Below are positions 16,411 to 24,801 of a stretch of DNA of 31,094 nt, one piece after another. Below the pieces are notes generated by a model, which saw only the letters and a program-made list of their open reading frames with translations, made no database searches and was not told the origin of the DNA. This DNA is from Prolixibacteraceae bacterium (GTDB lineage Bacteria > Bacteroidota > Bacteroidia > Bacteroidales > Prolixibacteraceae), in NCBI GenBank assembly GCA_023228025.1, contig JALOCD010000051.1, positions 1-31,094 of the forward strand, given 5' to 3'. How positions within the stretch are numbered: the stretch's first letter is position 1; each line of letters starts with the position of its first letter. The position numbers and the translations under genes were made by a program.

Positions 16411-17835
16411 CTATTTGTTTGCAGAACCAAAATTAAAATATTTTTCGGCATTGTTGAAGGAAATATCTTCTACCATTTGGCCAAGAAGTTTCATGTCTGC
16501 TGGAATTTCGCCGTTCAAAACATCGTTGCCGAGAAGGTTGCAAAGAATTCTCCTGAAATATTCGTGCCGCGAATAGGACAAGAAGCTTCTGGAATCGGTT
16601 AACATACCAACAAAACGGCTTAACAAACCCAGGTTGGAGAGCGTCTTCATTTGGTATTCCATGCCGTCTTTCTGGTCGAGGAACCACCAGCCGGATCCAT
16701 ATTGAAGTTTTCCGGGAACAGTGCCATCCTGGAAATTTCCGATCATCGTGGCCATCAATTCGTTGTCGCGCGGATTGAGGTTGTATAAAATGGTCTTTGT
16801 CAGTTTGTCCTCACTATCCAACTTGTTTAACAATTTCGACAGAGGTTTTGCAATTTCAAGGTCTCCGATGGAATCAAAACCTTTGTCCGGACCAAGAAGG
16901 TTGAAAAGCCGGGTGTTGTTGTTTCGCAAGGCGCCAAGGTGATATTGCTGGGTCCATCCGCGTTTGTGGTCCATCACACCAAATTCATATAGCATGGCCG
17001 ATTTGAATTGGTTGATCTCTTCGGGTGACAGTTGATTTCCGCCACGGATCTTTGCGAAGATTTTGGTGATTTGCAGTTCGGTATAGTCGGCCGCATAAAT
17101 TGTATCCAAACCGTGGTCGGAGAGGCGACATCCGTTTTTATGGAAGAATCCGTGTCGCTGGTCGATGACAGCCATAAATTCATGGTAATCGGAAATACTT
17201 GAACCGCCTGCCTCTTCGAGCTTGTTAACGTACTTATTAAAAGCAGCGGTATCCTCCACCATCAACGCTGCATCGGGTCTCCATGCCGGCAAAACATTCA
17301 CTTTGAAACCACTTTTTTTGATATTGGCATGGTATTCCAGATTGTCGATAGGATCGTCTGTCGTACAAATGGTATGGACGTTTGCTTTTTGAATGATTCC
17401 GCGACAGGAGAAACCGGGGGTGTTTAATTGCGCGTTGCAATTCTCCCAGATTGCCCCGGCGCTCTCTTTGTTCAAAATCTCTTTTATTCCAAAAGGTTTG
17501 CGCAATTCAAGATGGGTCCAGTGATAGAGAGGATTGCGCATGGTATAGGGAACTGTTTCAGCCCATTTTTCGAATTTTTCCCAATGAGAGGCGTCTCCGG
17601 TGCAATAGCGCTCGTTTACGCCATTGGTGCGGAGGGCACGCCATTTGTAATGGTCCCCGTTCAACCAGATTTGCGTCATGTTGTCAAACTGTTTATCGTC
17701 TGCTATCTCTTTTGGAGAGATATGACAGTGATAATCGAAAATTGGCATTTTTGAGGCGTAGTCGTGGTAGAGCTCTTTGGCAATTTCCGATTGCAAAAGA
17801 AAATCTTCGTCCATAAATTGCTTCACTTTATCCAT
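16411..17835 (-). CDS. uxaC: Uronate isomerase
   Basis: UxaC converts D-glucuronate to D-fructuronate and D-galacturonate to D-tagaturonate, the first cytoplasmic step of hexuronate use. It belongs to the amidohydrolase superfamily. The 474 residues match the family length. PIFDYHCHISPKEI carries the H36 and H38 metal-ligand pair. TICTTDDPIDNLEYH, VLPAWRPDAAL and the C-terminal MLTDSRSFLSYSRHEYFRRILC with its Asp/Arg/His set are family segments. It lies between uxaE and exuT on minus. Confidence 0.96.
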   Translation of the reverse strand: MDKVKQFMDEDFLLQSEIAKELYHDYASKMPIFDYHCHISPKEIADDKQFDNMTQIWLNGDHYKWRALRTNGVNERYCTGDASHWEKFEKWAETVPYTMRNPLYHWTHLELRKPFGIKEILNKESAGAIWENCNAQLNTPGFSCRGIIQKANVHTICTTDDPIDNLEYHANIKKSGFKVNVLPAWRPDAALMVEDTAAFNKYVNKLEEAGGSSISDYHEFMAVIDQRHGFFHKNGCRLSDHGLDTIYAADYTELQITKIFAKIRGGNQLSPEEINQFKSAMLYEFGVMDHKRGWTQQYHLGALRNNNTRLFNLLGPDKGFDSIGDLEIAKPLSKLLNKLDSEDKLTKTILYNLNPRDNELMATMIGNFQDGTVPGKLQYGSGWWFLDQKDGMEYQMKTLSNLGLLSRFVGMLTDSRSFLSYSRHEYFRRILCNLLGNDVLNGEIPADMKLLGQMVEDISFNNAEKYFNFGSANK

Positions 17836-18219
17836 ATAATATATTGTTATTCAATTTGATATGTATAATTTACTATTTGACGATTTACTATTTACTATTT
17901 AGCGCAAGGCAAGATCGGAGCATAAATTGTAAATGATTATTTACGATTAGACAATTGACTATTTACTATTTACTATTTAACGCAAAGCAAGATCGGAGCA
18001 TAAATTGTAAATAGTAAATGATTAAATTGTAAATGATTATTTACGATTAGACAATTGACTATTTACTATTTAGTACTTGGCAAGATCGGAGCATAAATTG
18101 TAAATAGTAAATGATTAAATAGTAAATAATTATTTACGATTAGACAATTGACTATTTACTATATAGCGTAAGTCAAGATAGAGGCGTAAATTGTAAATAG
18201 TCAATGATTAAATAGTAAA
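17836..18219. repeat. Tandem array of CAAGAT-core hairpin units, copies B-E
   Basis: Four units with period about 80-92 nt fill this 384-nt gap inside the uxaE-uxaC transcript. Each unit reads TTTACTATTTACTATTT, a core, then AAATTGTAAATAGTAAA. Cores: B 17902-17922, C 17980-18000, D 18073-18092, E 18165-18186, all around CGCAAgGCAAGATCGGAGC. The arms pair, so each unit can form its own hairpin. No gene is present. Confidence 0.85.
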
Positions 18220-19470
18220 TTAAATATTGAACAGCCTCTTCAGATGACGGTCGTAAAGGTTCTCTTCAACGCATTGGCCTATGACTTCGCTGTTGGCTTT
18301 CAGCAGATCGGTGTAATAGGTTCCCATTTCTGAGGCGATTTTGTACCCGACGTGAATGAGCTGTCTCAGATTGGCGTTGTAATCGGGATGTCCAGGAATA
18401 TGCCGGAGTGTATTGGCAAATTTCTCGCTGCTCCAGGATTCAACCTCTTCCGGTGAAGGAAGCTGTTCAGTATGAATATCAATAACGTCTGCATAGGGAG
18501 CGCACAGTTCATCCTTTCTGGTAAGCGCCTGCGAATAAATTGCTTTTGCCGCTTTCAATGCTTCACCACCGGATACCGCGAGTCCGATTACCTCTTCAAG
18601 CCAGGTGGTTCCAGCCGTTTTCACGTGAATACCTTTGTCATATTTGGTGATGATTCTTTGGATTTCGGGGTATATCGAAAATTTGTCGGATCCGGAGTGA
18701 ACGCTGAGTTTCAGATTGTCCATCAGGCCAAACGTTTTGACTGCATAATCAATCACAAGAATATCTTCTTCAAACTCTTTCGCAAACATGGCCACATCAC
18801 CGACATAATCCACACCTTTGTTGAATCTTCCGGTAAACTTGGGCGCGATGGTCTGGGCTGGAATTCCTTGACCGGCAATCATTTTCAGTATAAAGAAAAG
18901 TTCGACCGGCGATTGCGGGGATTCTACTTCATCCATCGAGATCTCGGTAATGAAATCGTCCGAACCTTTGTGTTCGGAGATATAGCGGTAGATCTTTCCC
19001 GCTTCATTAATGGCGGTCAAAAATTTATCGGCAATCGTTTTCAGCAATGCATCATTTACATGAAACGGATGTGCGATGGCCGGAATGTTGAGTTCACCAA
19101 TATACGCTGCACAAGAAGCTATAAATGAAGCCGTATCTTCGGCGGAGGCCGGAATTCCGATTTTTGAGGCCACATCGATGGTAAAGAAATCAGACGATGA
19201 GATAAATCCCTCTACATTGCCGAGATTGATGTGGTCTGCATCGACACAATATTCGCCTTTGTATCCCAAGGCCTTTACTGCCTGATCTGCCTCATTTCTG
19301 GTATCGGAAGGATTGGAGTGGACATACATGTGTTCCCTGTTTGACTTATTCCATACCGGGGTAACTTCAATTCCTCCTTTTTGTGCCTTTGTCAGCGCCC
19401 TGAGTTGCGCATTTCCCTGATGGGCGAACCTGTCGCCAATTCCAAAACTGTATTTACCGATCTTTTTCAT
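18220..19470 (-). CDS. uxaE: Tagaturonate epimerase family protein
   Basis: UxaE-family enzymes interconvert D-tagaturonate and D-fructuronate (C4 epimerisation), letting galacturonate feed into the glucuronate branch. The 416-residue product begins MKKIGKYSFGIGDRFAHQG, with EVTPVWNKSNREH, YCVDADHINLGNVEGFI, and a C-terminal LRHIPGHPDYNANLRQLIHV. These match the Bacteroidota members of the family. Metal ligands are likely among the conserved His/Asp residues but cannot be assigned here. It is the first gene of the minus-strand unit uxaE-uxaC-exuT and is divergent from the LacI regulator. Confidence 0.8.
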   Translation of the reverse strand: MKKIGKYSFGIGDRFAHQGNAQLRALTKAQKGGIEVTPVWNKSNREHMYVHSNPSDTRNEADQAVKALGYKGEYCVDADHINLGNVEGFISSSDFFTIDVASKIGIPASAEDTASFIASCAAYIGELNIPAIAHPFHVNDALLKTIADKFLTAINEAGKIYRYISEHKGSDDFITEISMDEVESPQSPVELFFILKMIAGQGIPAQTIAPKFTGRFNKGVDYVGDVAMFAKEFEEDILVIDYAVKTFGLMDNLKLSVHSGSDKFSIYPEIQRIITKYDKGIHVKTAGTTWLEEVIGLAVSGGEALKAAKAIYSQALTRKDELCAPYADVIDIHTEQLPSPEEVESWSSEKFANTLRHIPGHPDYNANLRQLIHVGYKIASEMGTYYTDLLKANSEVIGQCVEENLYDRHLKRLFNI

Positions 19471-19570
19471 CTGATTATAATTTTGTTTTTTAATGGCCAG
19501 ATGGAACTCCCAATAATTATCCTCCTGTGTGTTAAAGATTTTCTCATGGTCGTTTCATGTTTGATTTTAT

Positions 19571-19590
19571 TTCCGTGTTCGTTCACGAAA
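19571..19590. promoter_or_regulatory. Palindromic operator candidate 1
   Basis: TTCCGTGTTCGTTCACGAAA has the dyad CGTG-N6-CACG (19574-19587). It lies 100 nt before uxaE and is nearly the same as site 2 at 19659-19678. It is likely bound by the adjacent LacI-type regulator. Confidence 0.7.
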
Positions 19591-19658
19591 ATAGATATTT
19601 TTTTGATCCATGGTTTGGCAAATCGAAAATTTTAGCAAAAAAAATGAAAATAAAATTT

Positions 19659-19678
19659 TCCGTGTTCGTACACGAATT
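19659..19678. promoter_or_regulatory. Palindromic operator candidate 2
   Basis: TTCCGTGTTCGTACACGAAT repeats site 1 with very few differences (CGTG-N6-CACG at 19661-19674). It overlaps the place where the -33 box of the regulator's own promoter would be (TAAATTTG, 19690-19697), which fits autorepression. Confidence 0.75.
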
Positions 19679-19689
19679 GAAATTTTGTT

Positions 19690-19697
19690 TAAATTTG
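19690..19697 (+). promoter_or_regulatory. Candidate -7 element of the LacI-type regulator gene
   Basis: TAAATTTG matches TAnnTTTG, 19 nt before the start codon. TTCG, 21 nt upstream, lies inside operator candidate 2. Confidence 0.5.
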
Positions 19698-19716
19698 TCC
19701 CGATTTAATCAGTGAG

Positions 19717-20766
19717 ATGAGAAAGAATATTCGAATCAAAGATATTGCATTGAAGGCCGGTGTTTCGATTGGAACTGTCGACAGGGTTCTGCACAAAAGA
19801 GGGGAGGTTTCCACTAAAACAAAGACGAGAATTCAGCAGATCATTGACGAGCTGGATTATCGTCCCAACCTTTTGGCGAGTAGCCTTGCATCCAAGAAGA
19901 GTATTGTCTTTGCCACGTTAATGCCAAGATCTTCAAGTTTGGACACTTATTGGTCCAAACCGCAAAATGGCGTTGAAAAGGCCATGGGCCAACTCAGGGC
20001 CTATGGGGTGAAACTTCAGCAATATTTTTTCGACATGGATGATTCACGTTCATTTTCTTCTCAGGGTGAAAAGTTATTGCTCGACGCTCCCGACGCAGTC
20101 TTGCTGGCCCCTTGGGCAAAACGGGAAGCCCTACGGCTCACCAAACAACTGGATGAACGGGAAATTCCATACATTTATATTGATGCAAACCTGGAGGAGA
20201 CCAATCCCATTGGATTTGTCGCGCAGAGCCCGTTCGACAGCGGCTTCCTTGCAGCAAAACTGATTGATTGGGGGGTGAAAGAGAGAAGTCTGATTCTTCT
20301 CATACATGTTGCCAAAGAATTGGACAATGCCAGTCACCTTATCAAACGTGAACGCGGCTTCATGCGTTACTTTGAAGAAATGAAGAGCCACCACCGGATT
20401 GTGAAGTTGGAGGTTTCGGGCAAGGAGGATGAGATCAATTCCCACCTGAATAAACTTGGCATAGATCCCTGTGATGTCAGCGGGGTTTTCGTAACAAACT
20501 CAAAAGTTCATTTGGCTGCCGCCTGTTTCAAGGCGCTTTGTATTACGCCAAAAATTATCGGATACGACCTTATTCCGCAAAATATTGCTTTGCTAAAGGA
20601 CGGGAAAATCGACTTTCTGATTTGTCAGAAACCCGAACTTCAAGGCTACCGTGCAATCCATCTACTATTCGATTCTTTGGTAAAAAAGGAGATTATCAAA
20701 AGGGAAAATTACACCTCCATCGATTTGATTACCAAGGAAAATATCGATTTCTACAACTCTATTTAA
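19717..20766 (+). CDS. LacI-family transcriptional regulator of the uronate genes
   Basis: The 349-residue product has an N-terminal LacI helix-turn-helix (IRIKDIALKAGVSIGTVDRVLHKRG split across residues 5-29). The hinge helix YRPNLLASSLAS follows, then a periplasmic-binding-protein-like sensor domain. The full length suggests it is functional. It is divergent from uxaE and 26 nt before the SDR gene. Both palindromic sites lie between the divergent genes. The effector is probably a hexuronate pathway intermediate, which is inferred from context only. Confidence 0.9.
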   Translation: MRKNIRIKDIALKAGVSIGTVDRVLHKRGEVSTKTKTRIQQIIDELDYRPNLLASSLASKKSIVFATLMPRSSSLDTYWSKPQNGVEKAMGQLRAYGVKLQQYFFDMDDSRSFSSQGEKLLLDAPDAVLLAPWAKREALRLTKQLDEREIPYIYIDANLEETNPIGFVAQSPFDSGFLAAKLIDWGVKERSLILLIHVAKELDNASHLIKRERGFMRYFEEMKSHHRIVKLEVSGKEDEINSHLNKLGIDPCDVSGVFVTNSKVHLAAACFKALCITPKIIGYDLIPQNIALLKDGKIDFLICQKPELQGYRAIHLLFDSLVKKEIIKRENYTSIDLITKENIDFYNSI

Positions 20767-20792
20767 AATTCAATCTTAAATTTCATAATGTA

Positions 20793-21644
20793 ATGAGAAA
20801 AATTTCTTTTGACGACCTTAATGGTAAAGTATGCGTCATCACCGGAGGAGCCGGTGTGATTGGAATTTCGCTGGTCAAAGCGCTGGTATCGGTAGGTACA
20901 AAAGTAGCCATCGTCGACATCAATGAAGAGCTCGCCGAGCAAGTAGCCTCTGACATAAGCCATGAATTCAATGCAACCTGCATCGGGGTAAAAGCCAATG
21001 TGCTTGACAAAGAGTCGCTGGAGGCTGCAAAGGCTATTATCAACGAAAAATTAGGCCCAATCGAACTGTTGATCAATGGCGCCGGTGGAAATTCCCCACA
21101 AGCTACCACCCAGGTCGAGCAAATGGAAGAAGGGGATCTCGAAAACCTCGAAAAGACCTTTTACGGTTTGCAAATGGAGGGTTTTGACAAAGTTTTTGCC
21201 CTGAATTTTAAGGGGACCATCCTTCCAACGATGGTTTTTACCCGCGATATGCTTCAGAACAAAAAGGGTTCGGTGCTGAATATTTCTTCCATGAATTCAT
21301 ATCACCCGCTTACCAAGATTCCTGCATATTCGGCTGCCAAGGCTTCTGTCAACAACTTTACAGAGTGGTTGGCCGTTCACCTGGCCAAAATGGGGATCCG
21401 GGTAAATTCGGTGGCTCCGGGATTTTTTATCACCAGCCAGAACCGTTTTTTGGTGCTGGATGAAAAAACAGGTGGTTACTCTGCACGGGGCAACAAAATC
21501 GTTACCAACACACCAATGGGCAAATTTGGAGATCCCGATGATTTACAGGGCGCGACGCTTTACCTTTTGTCGGATATCTCCTCTTTCGTAACCGGGATTG
21601 TTATTCCGGTAGATGGCGGATTTAATGCATACAGCGGAGTATAG
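20793..21644 (+). CDS. uxuB: SDR-family D-fructuronate reductase (mannonate oxidoreductase)
   Basis: This classical short-chain dehydrogenase has 283 residues from ATG at 20793. The Rossmann motif is TGGAGVIG (17-24), followed by the NGAGG motif and catalytic S166, Y179 and K183 (YSAAK). The insert NSPQATT...LQMEGFDKVFALNFKGTILP resembles the SDR-type UxuB of Bacillus, which reduces D-fructuronate to D-mannonate. The frame is open back to 20538, but that part overlaps the regulator gene and has no SDR character. It follows the regulator by 26 nt. A gluconate-5-dehydrogenase-like role is the alternative. Confidence 0.8.
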   Translation: MRKISFDDLNGKVCVITGGAGVIGISLVKALVSVGTKVAIVDINEELAEQVASDISHEFNATCIGVKANVLDKESLEAAKAIINEKLGPIELLINGAGGNSPQATTQVEQMEEGDLENLEKTFYGLQMEGFDKVFALNFKGTILPTMVFTRDMLQNKKGSVLNISSMNSYHPLTKIPAYSAAKASVNNFTEWLAVHLAKMGIRVNSVAPGFFITSQNRFLVLDEKTGGYSARGNKIVTNTPMGKFGDPDDLQGATLYLLSDISSFVTGIVIPVDGGFNAYSGV

Positions 21645-21761
21645 GAATTGTTTGAAATGTTTAAAAAGTTTATAAAGTTTGAAGGGTTACTGTTTTAACA
21701 TTTCGAACTTTTCAAACAACATAAACATTTCAAACCCTTCAAACATTTCAAACAATAAAAT
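21645..21761. repeat. TTTGAAATG word array folding on itself
   Basis: TTTGAAATGTTTAAAAAG (21650-21667) and TTTGAAGGG (21678-21686) face the inverse words CCCTTCAAAC and CATTTCAAAC at 21698-21752. A hairpin is possible just before the kinase gene. This is yet another word family in the same position as the others. Confidence 0.65.
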
Positions 21762-22841
21762 ATGAGCATAACATTAAAGCAAAAATGTAAAACTTCCCTC
21801 CTGGTACCTACCAGTATGGGGGTTCGAATTACTCCTGTCAACGGACAACCTGTTCACAGCAGCGATCTTTTTCAAATGCAGGCAACCAGCGCCGAAACCA
21901 ATGTTGCCAGTGTCGCCTCCTATCTTGGCCTTCCTGTTAAGGTGTTGACTACTTTTGTTAAGGATAGTCCAATCGCTAAACTAATCAAGAGTAACTTGTT
22001 AAGCAGGGGAATGACTTTTGAAGGTCCGGAAGTGGAGCAAGGAGATCCCTGGGGCTATCGTCACCAGTTCAACATTGCCGACAGTGGATTCGGAACCAGG
22101 GGACCCAGGGTTCAGAACGACAGGGCCGGTGAAGTTGGTCGTACCCTGAATGTCAAAGATTTTGATTTGGACCGGATTTTTAAAGAAGAGGGCGTACAGA
22201 TTGTGCACCTCTCAGGATTAATCGGGGCTTTGTCGCCCGACACCAGCAAATTCTGTCTGGAGCTTGCCCGCAGTGCCAAAAAATACGGAACGCGTATAGC
22301 CTTTGATCTCAATTACCGTGCTTCGTTCTGGAAAGGAAGGGAGACCGAGTTGAGCGCTATCTTTGAAGAGATTGCCTCTGTCGCAGATATCCTGATTGGC
22401 AACGAAGAGGACTTTCAATTGTGCCTGGGAATTAAGGGCCCCGAAACAGGTGGAAAACAACTATCCTCCGAAATTGATGGTTTCAAAGAGATGATCTACA
22501 GGGTAAAAGCCAAATTTCCCAATGCCTCGGTATTTGCCACGACCCTTCGTCAGGTGGTCAGTTCCAACGAACACCTTTGGGGGGCTATCATGCTCGAAGG
22601 AGAGGAATGGCATGTGGTTGAGCCACGCAGGATCAATGTTCTCGACCGCATCGGCGGTGGTGATGGTTTTGTTGGCGGTATGCTGTATGGTATCCTAAAA
22701 GAGTGGGAACCTGCCAAATGGATCCAGTTTGGCTGGGCTACCGGGGCATTGGCCACCACTTTCCTGACCGACTACGCCCAACCTGCCGACGAGGATATGG
22801 TCTGGAGTATCTGGAAGGGGAATGCACGAGTCAAACGATAA
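21762..22841 (+). CDS. kdgK: PfkB-family sugar kinase, KdgK-like
   Basis: This is a ribokinase-fold kinase of 359 residues. The C-terminal PfkB signature is LDRIGGGDGFVGGML with catalytic D301, and FDLNYRASFW and ILIGNEEDF are KdgK-like segments. In the middle, NDRAGEVG matches the substrate lid. The N-terminal GE motif and GG pair typical of PfkB kinases are replaced (LLVPTSMGVRITP, SAETNVASVASYLG). Bacteroidota relatives are usually annotated 2-keto-3-deoxygluconate kinase, but the substrate could be another sugar acid such as gluconate. The gene symbol is therefore provisional. Confidence 0.75.
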   Translation: MSITLKQKCKTSLLVPTSMGVRITPVNGQPVHSSDLFQMQATSAETNVASVASYLGLPVKVLTTFVKDSPIAKLIKSNLLSRGMTFEGPEVEQGDPWGYRHQFNIADSGFGTRGPRVQNDRAGEVGRTLNVKDFDLDRIFKEEGVQIVHLSGLIGALSPDTSKFCLELARSAKKYGTRIAFDLNYRASFWKGRETELSAIFEEIASVADILIGNEEDFQLCLGIKGPETGGKQLSSEIDGFKEMIYRVKAKFPNASVFATTLRQVVSSNEHLWGAIMLEGEEWHVVEPRRINVLDRIGGGDGFVGGMLYGILKEWEPAKWIQFGWATGALATTFLTDYAQPADEDMVWSIWKGNARVKR

Positions 22842-22970
22842 TTTACAATTAGACGATTGACTATTTACCATTTTCGCTAGGCAAGATAGCAGCGCCAAAT
22901 AGTAAATCGTAAATGAATAAATAGTAAATGATAAGATTGTAATATAACTCATTTTCAATTTCTAAATTCG
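22842..22970. repeat. CAAGAT-core hairpin, copy F
   Basis: TTAGACGATTGACTATTTACC, read as arms around the core CGCTAGGCAAGATAGCAGCG (22875-22894), is followed by CCAAATAGTAAATCGTAAAT. It lies directly before the four-helix-bundle gene. The arms are complementary. Confidence 0.75.
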
Positions 22971-23333
22971 ATGAACGCCGAAGATTTGAAGAGAAGATTG
23001 AAGATCTTCGCATTGAGGATCATTAAGCTGGCTGAAAGCCTTCCAAATTCATCAACAGGAAAAGTTATAGGTAATCAGATAATTCGATCCGGAACATCAC
23101 CCGGTGCTAACTATCGTTCAGCCTGTTTAGGCAAATCAGACAAGGATTTTCTGAATAAGCTGAAGATGGTAGAAGAAGAATTAGACGAAACAATTTATTG
23201 GTTGGAATTACTCGTTGAATCAGGCTTAGTAAAATCAAATCTTCTTGATGATCTTATTTTGGAAAATCAAGAGCTGTTTAAAAAAATTGCCAGTTCAATT
23301 ACAACGATGAAAAAGAAACTAAATCGAGAATAG
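22971..23333 (+). CDS. Four-helix-bundle protein (S23/IVP-like)
   Basis: The 120-residue product is all-helical and fits the family named after the protein encoded in 23S rRNA intervening sequences. The typical pieces are FALRIIKLAESLPNSSTGKV, QIIRSGTSPGANYRSA, DFLNKLKMVEEELDETIYWL and LLDDLILENQELFKKI. The molecular role of chromosomal members is not established. The gene interrupts the kinase-larA order and is flanked on both sides by copies of the CAAGAT-core hairpin, which suggests it arrived together with those repeats. Confidence 0.88.
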   Translation: MNAEDLKRRLKIFALRIIKLAESLPNSSTGKVIGNQIIRSGTSPGANYRSACLGKSDKDFLNKLKMVEEELDETIYWLELLVESGLVKSNLLDDLILENQELFKKIASSITTMKKKLNRE

Positions 23334-23511
23334 ATTGACTATTAGACGATTTACTATTTACCATTTACGCAAAACAAGATTGCAGCGCCAAATAGTAAAT
23401 AGTAAATAATTAAATTGTAAATTATTGAAATGTTAAGATTGACAATTTGCGCAAAGCAAGATTGCAGCCTCAAATAGTAAATAGTAAATAATTAAATTGT
23501 AAATTAATGTT
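23334..23511. repeat. CAAGAT-core hairpins, copies G and H
   Basis: Two units in tandem. Core G CGCAAAACAAGATTGCAGCG (23369-23388) and core H GCGCAAAGCAAGATTGCAGC (23449-23468) are each followed by CAAATAGTAAATAGTAAAT arms. They lie in the same orientation as copy F. Confidence 0.8.
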
Positions 23512-24801
23512 ATGATATACTTTTCAAAAGGTTCAATCAACGATGAATTAACCAACGATGATCTGAAATTTGGATTGTTTAAGGCTTTCCAAAAACTAGG
23601 ACAACGTAAGAAAGTACTGGCCATACCACCGGATTACACGCGTCTGCCAAGTCGTGCAGGAGAACTCACTGAGCTTACCTGGCAATACTATGGTGATTCA
23701 TTGACTGATGTATTGCCAGCCTTAGGAACACATACGCCAATGACTGCCCACCAGATTGCGCACATGTTCGGGACCATGCCGGCATCCCTGATCAGGGAGC
23801 ACGATTGGCGGAACGACGTGGTGACCGTGGGCGAGGTGCCGGCCTCTTTTGTATATGACGTTTCGGAGGGTGCGGTTAATTTTCCATGGCCCGCGCAGGT
23901 GAACAAACTGTTGCTGGAGGGGAATTTTGATTTGATACTCTCTATCGGACAGGTGGTTCCCCACGAAGTGGTGGGAATGGCCAACTACAACAAGAATATT
24001 TTTGTGGGTACCGGCGGTGTTGAAGGGATCAACAAGAGCCACTTTATTGGCGCAGCTTATGGCATGGAACGTATGATGGGCCATGCAGATACGCCGGTGC
24101 GCAGGGTATTCAACTACGCTTCTGAAAATTTTACCCAAAACCTGCCAATCGTCTATGTTCAAACGGTCGTCGGACTGGATAAGACTGATGGTAAAATAAA
24201 GACCCGCGGACTTTTTATCGGCGACGATACTGAAGTATTCGACCTCGCTGCAAAACTTTCCCTGCAGATCAACTTCGAGATGCTTGAAAAGCCGCTTAAG
24301 AAAGTGGTGGTTTATCTTGATCCTACGGAATTCAAGAGTACCTGGCTGGGAAATAAATCGATTTACCGTACCCGGATGGCGCTAGCCGACAATGGGGAAC
24401 TGATCATTCTTGCACCTGCATTGGTCGAATTCGGCGAAGACAAGGAGATCGATCGCCTGATCAGAAAATATGGCTACTTCGGAACGCCGGCCACGCTGAA
24501 GGCATGTGAAGAACATGAAGAGATCCGCAACAACCTGAGCGCCGCCGCACACCTGATTCATGGCTCTTCGGAAGGCCGGTTCAACATCACCTATTGTCCT
24601 GGAGAGGAACCCGAAAACCTGACCCGGCTTGAAATTGAGAGTGTGGGCTTCAAGTATGCGAGCCTGGCAGAGATGCTAAAAATCTACGATCCCAAAAAAT
24701 TGAAGGATGGCTTCAATATCAGGCCCGATGGCGAAGAAATCTTTTATATTTCGAATCCGGCGCTGGGACTGTGGGCATTCCGGGATCGGTTTAAATATTA
24801 A
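23512..24801 (+). CDS. LarA-like nickel-pincer hydroxyacid racemase/epimerase
   Basis: LarA-superfamily enzymes racemise or C2-epimerise 2-hydroxyacids using a nickel-pincer nucleotide covalently bound to a lysine. The 429-residue product keeps the key spacing: DYTR (R44), GTHTP (H74), VPHEVVGMANYNK with H151 and K161 ten residues apart, and H177 sixteen residues after the lysine. These are the same intervals as H174/K184/H200 of Lactobacillus LarA. The substrate is unknown. Setting in a hexuronate operon with gnd points to a sugar acid, for example mannonate/gluconate. No larB, larC or larE cofactor genes lie in this window. Confidence 0.85.
   Translation: MIYFSKGSINDELTNDDLKFGLFKAFQKLGQRKKVLAIPPDYTRLPSRAGELTELTWQYYGDSLTDVLPALGTHTPMTAHQIAHMFGTMPASLIREHDWRNDVVTVGEVPASFVYDVSEGAVNFPWPAQVNKLLLEGNFDLILSIGQVVPHEVVGMANYNKNIFVGTGGVEGINKSHFIGAAYGMERMMGHADTPVRRVFNYASENFTQNLPIVYVQTVVGLDKTDGKIKTRGLFIGDDTEVFDLAAKLSLQINFEMLEKPLKKVVVYLDPTEFKSTWLGNKSIYRTRMALADNGELIILAPALVEFGEDKEIDRLIRKYGYFGTPATLKACEEHEEIRNNLSAAAHLIHGSSEGRFNITYCPGEEPENLTRLEIESVGFKYASLAEMLKIYDPKKLKDGFNIRPDGEEIFYISNPALGLWAFRDRFKY

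Noticed and set aside
17836..18219. CRISPR array
   Set aside because: The repeated units are about 80-92 nt, self-complementary and nearly alike throughout. There are no unique spacers and no cas genes.
18472..19128. 218-codon open frame on plus, opposite uxaE
   Set aside because: It lies wholly antisense to a well-supported gene and has no recognisable protein motif.
20538..20792. N-terminal extension of the SDR reductase
   Set aside because: It overlaps the end of the LacI-type regulator gene in another frame and has no SDR character; the ATG at 20793 places the Rossmann motif correctly.
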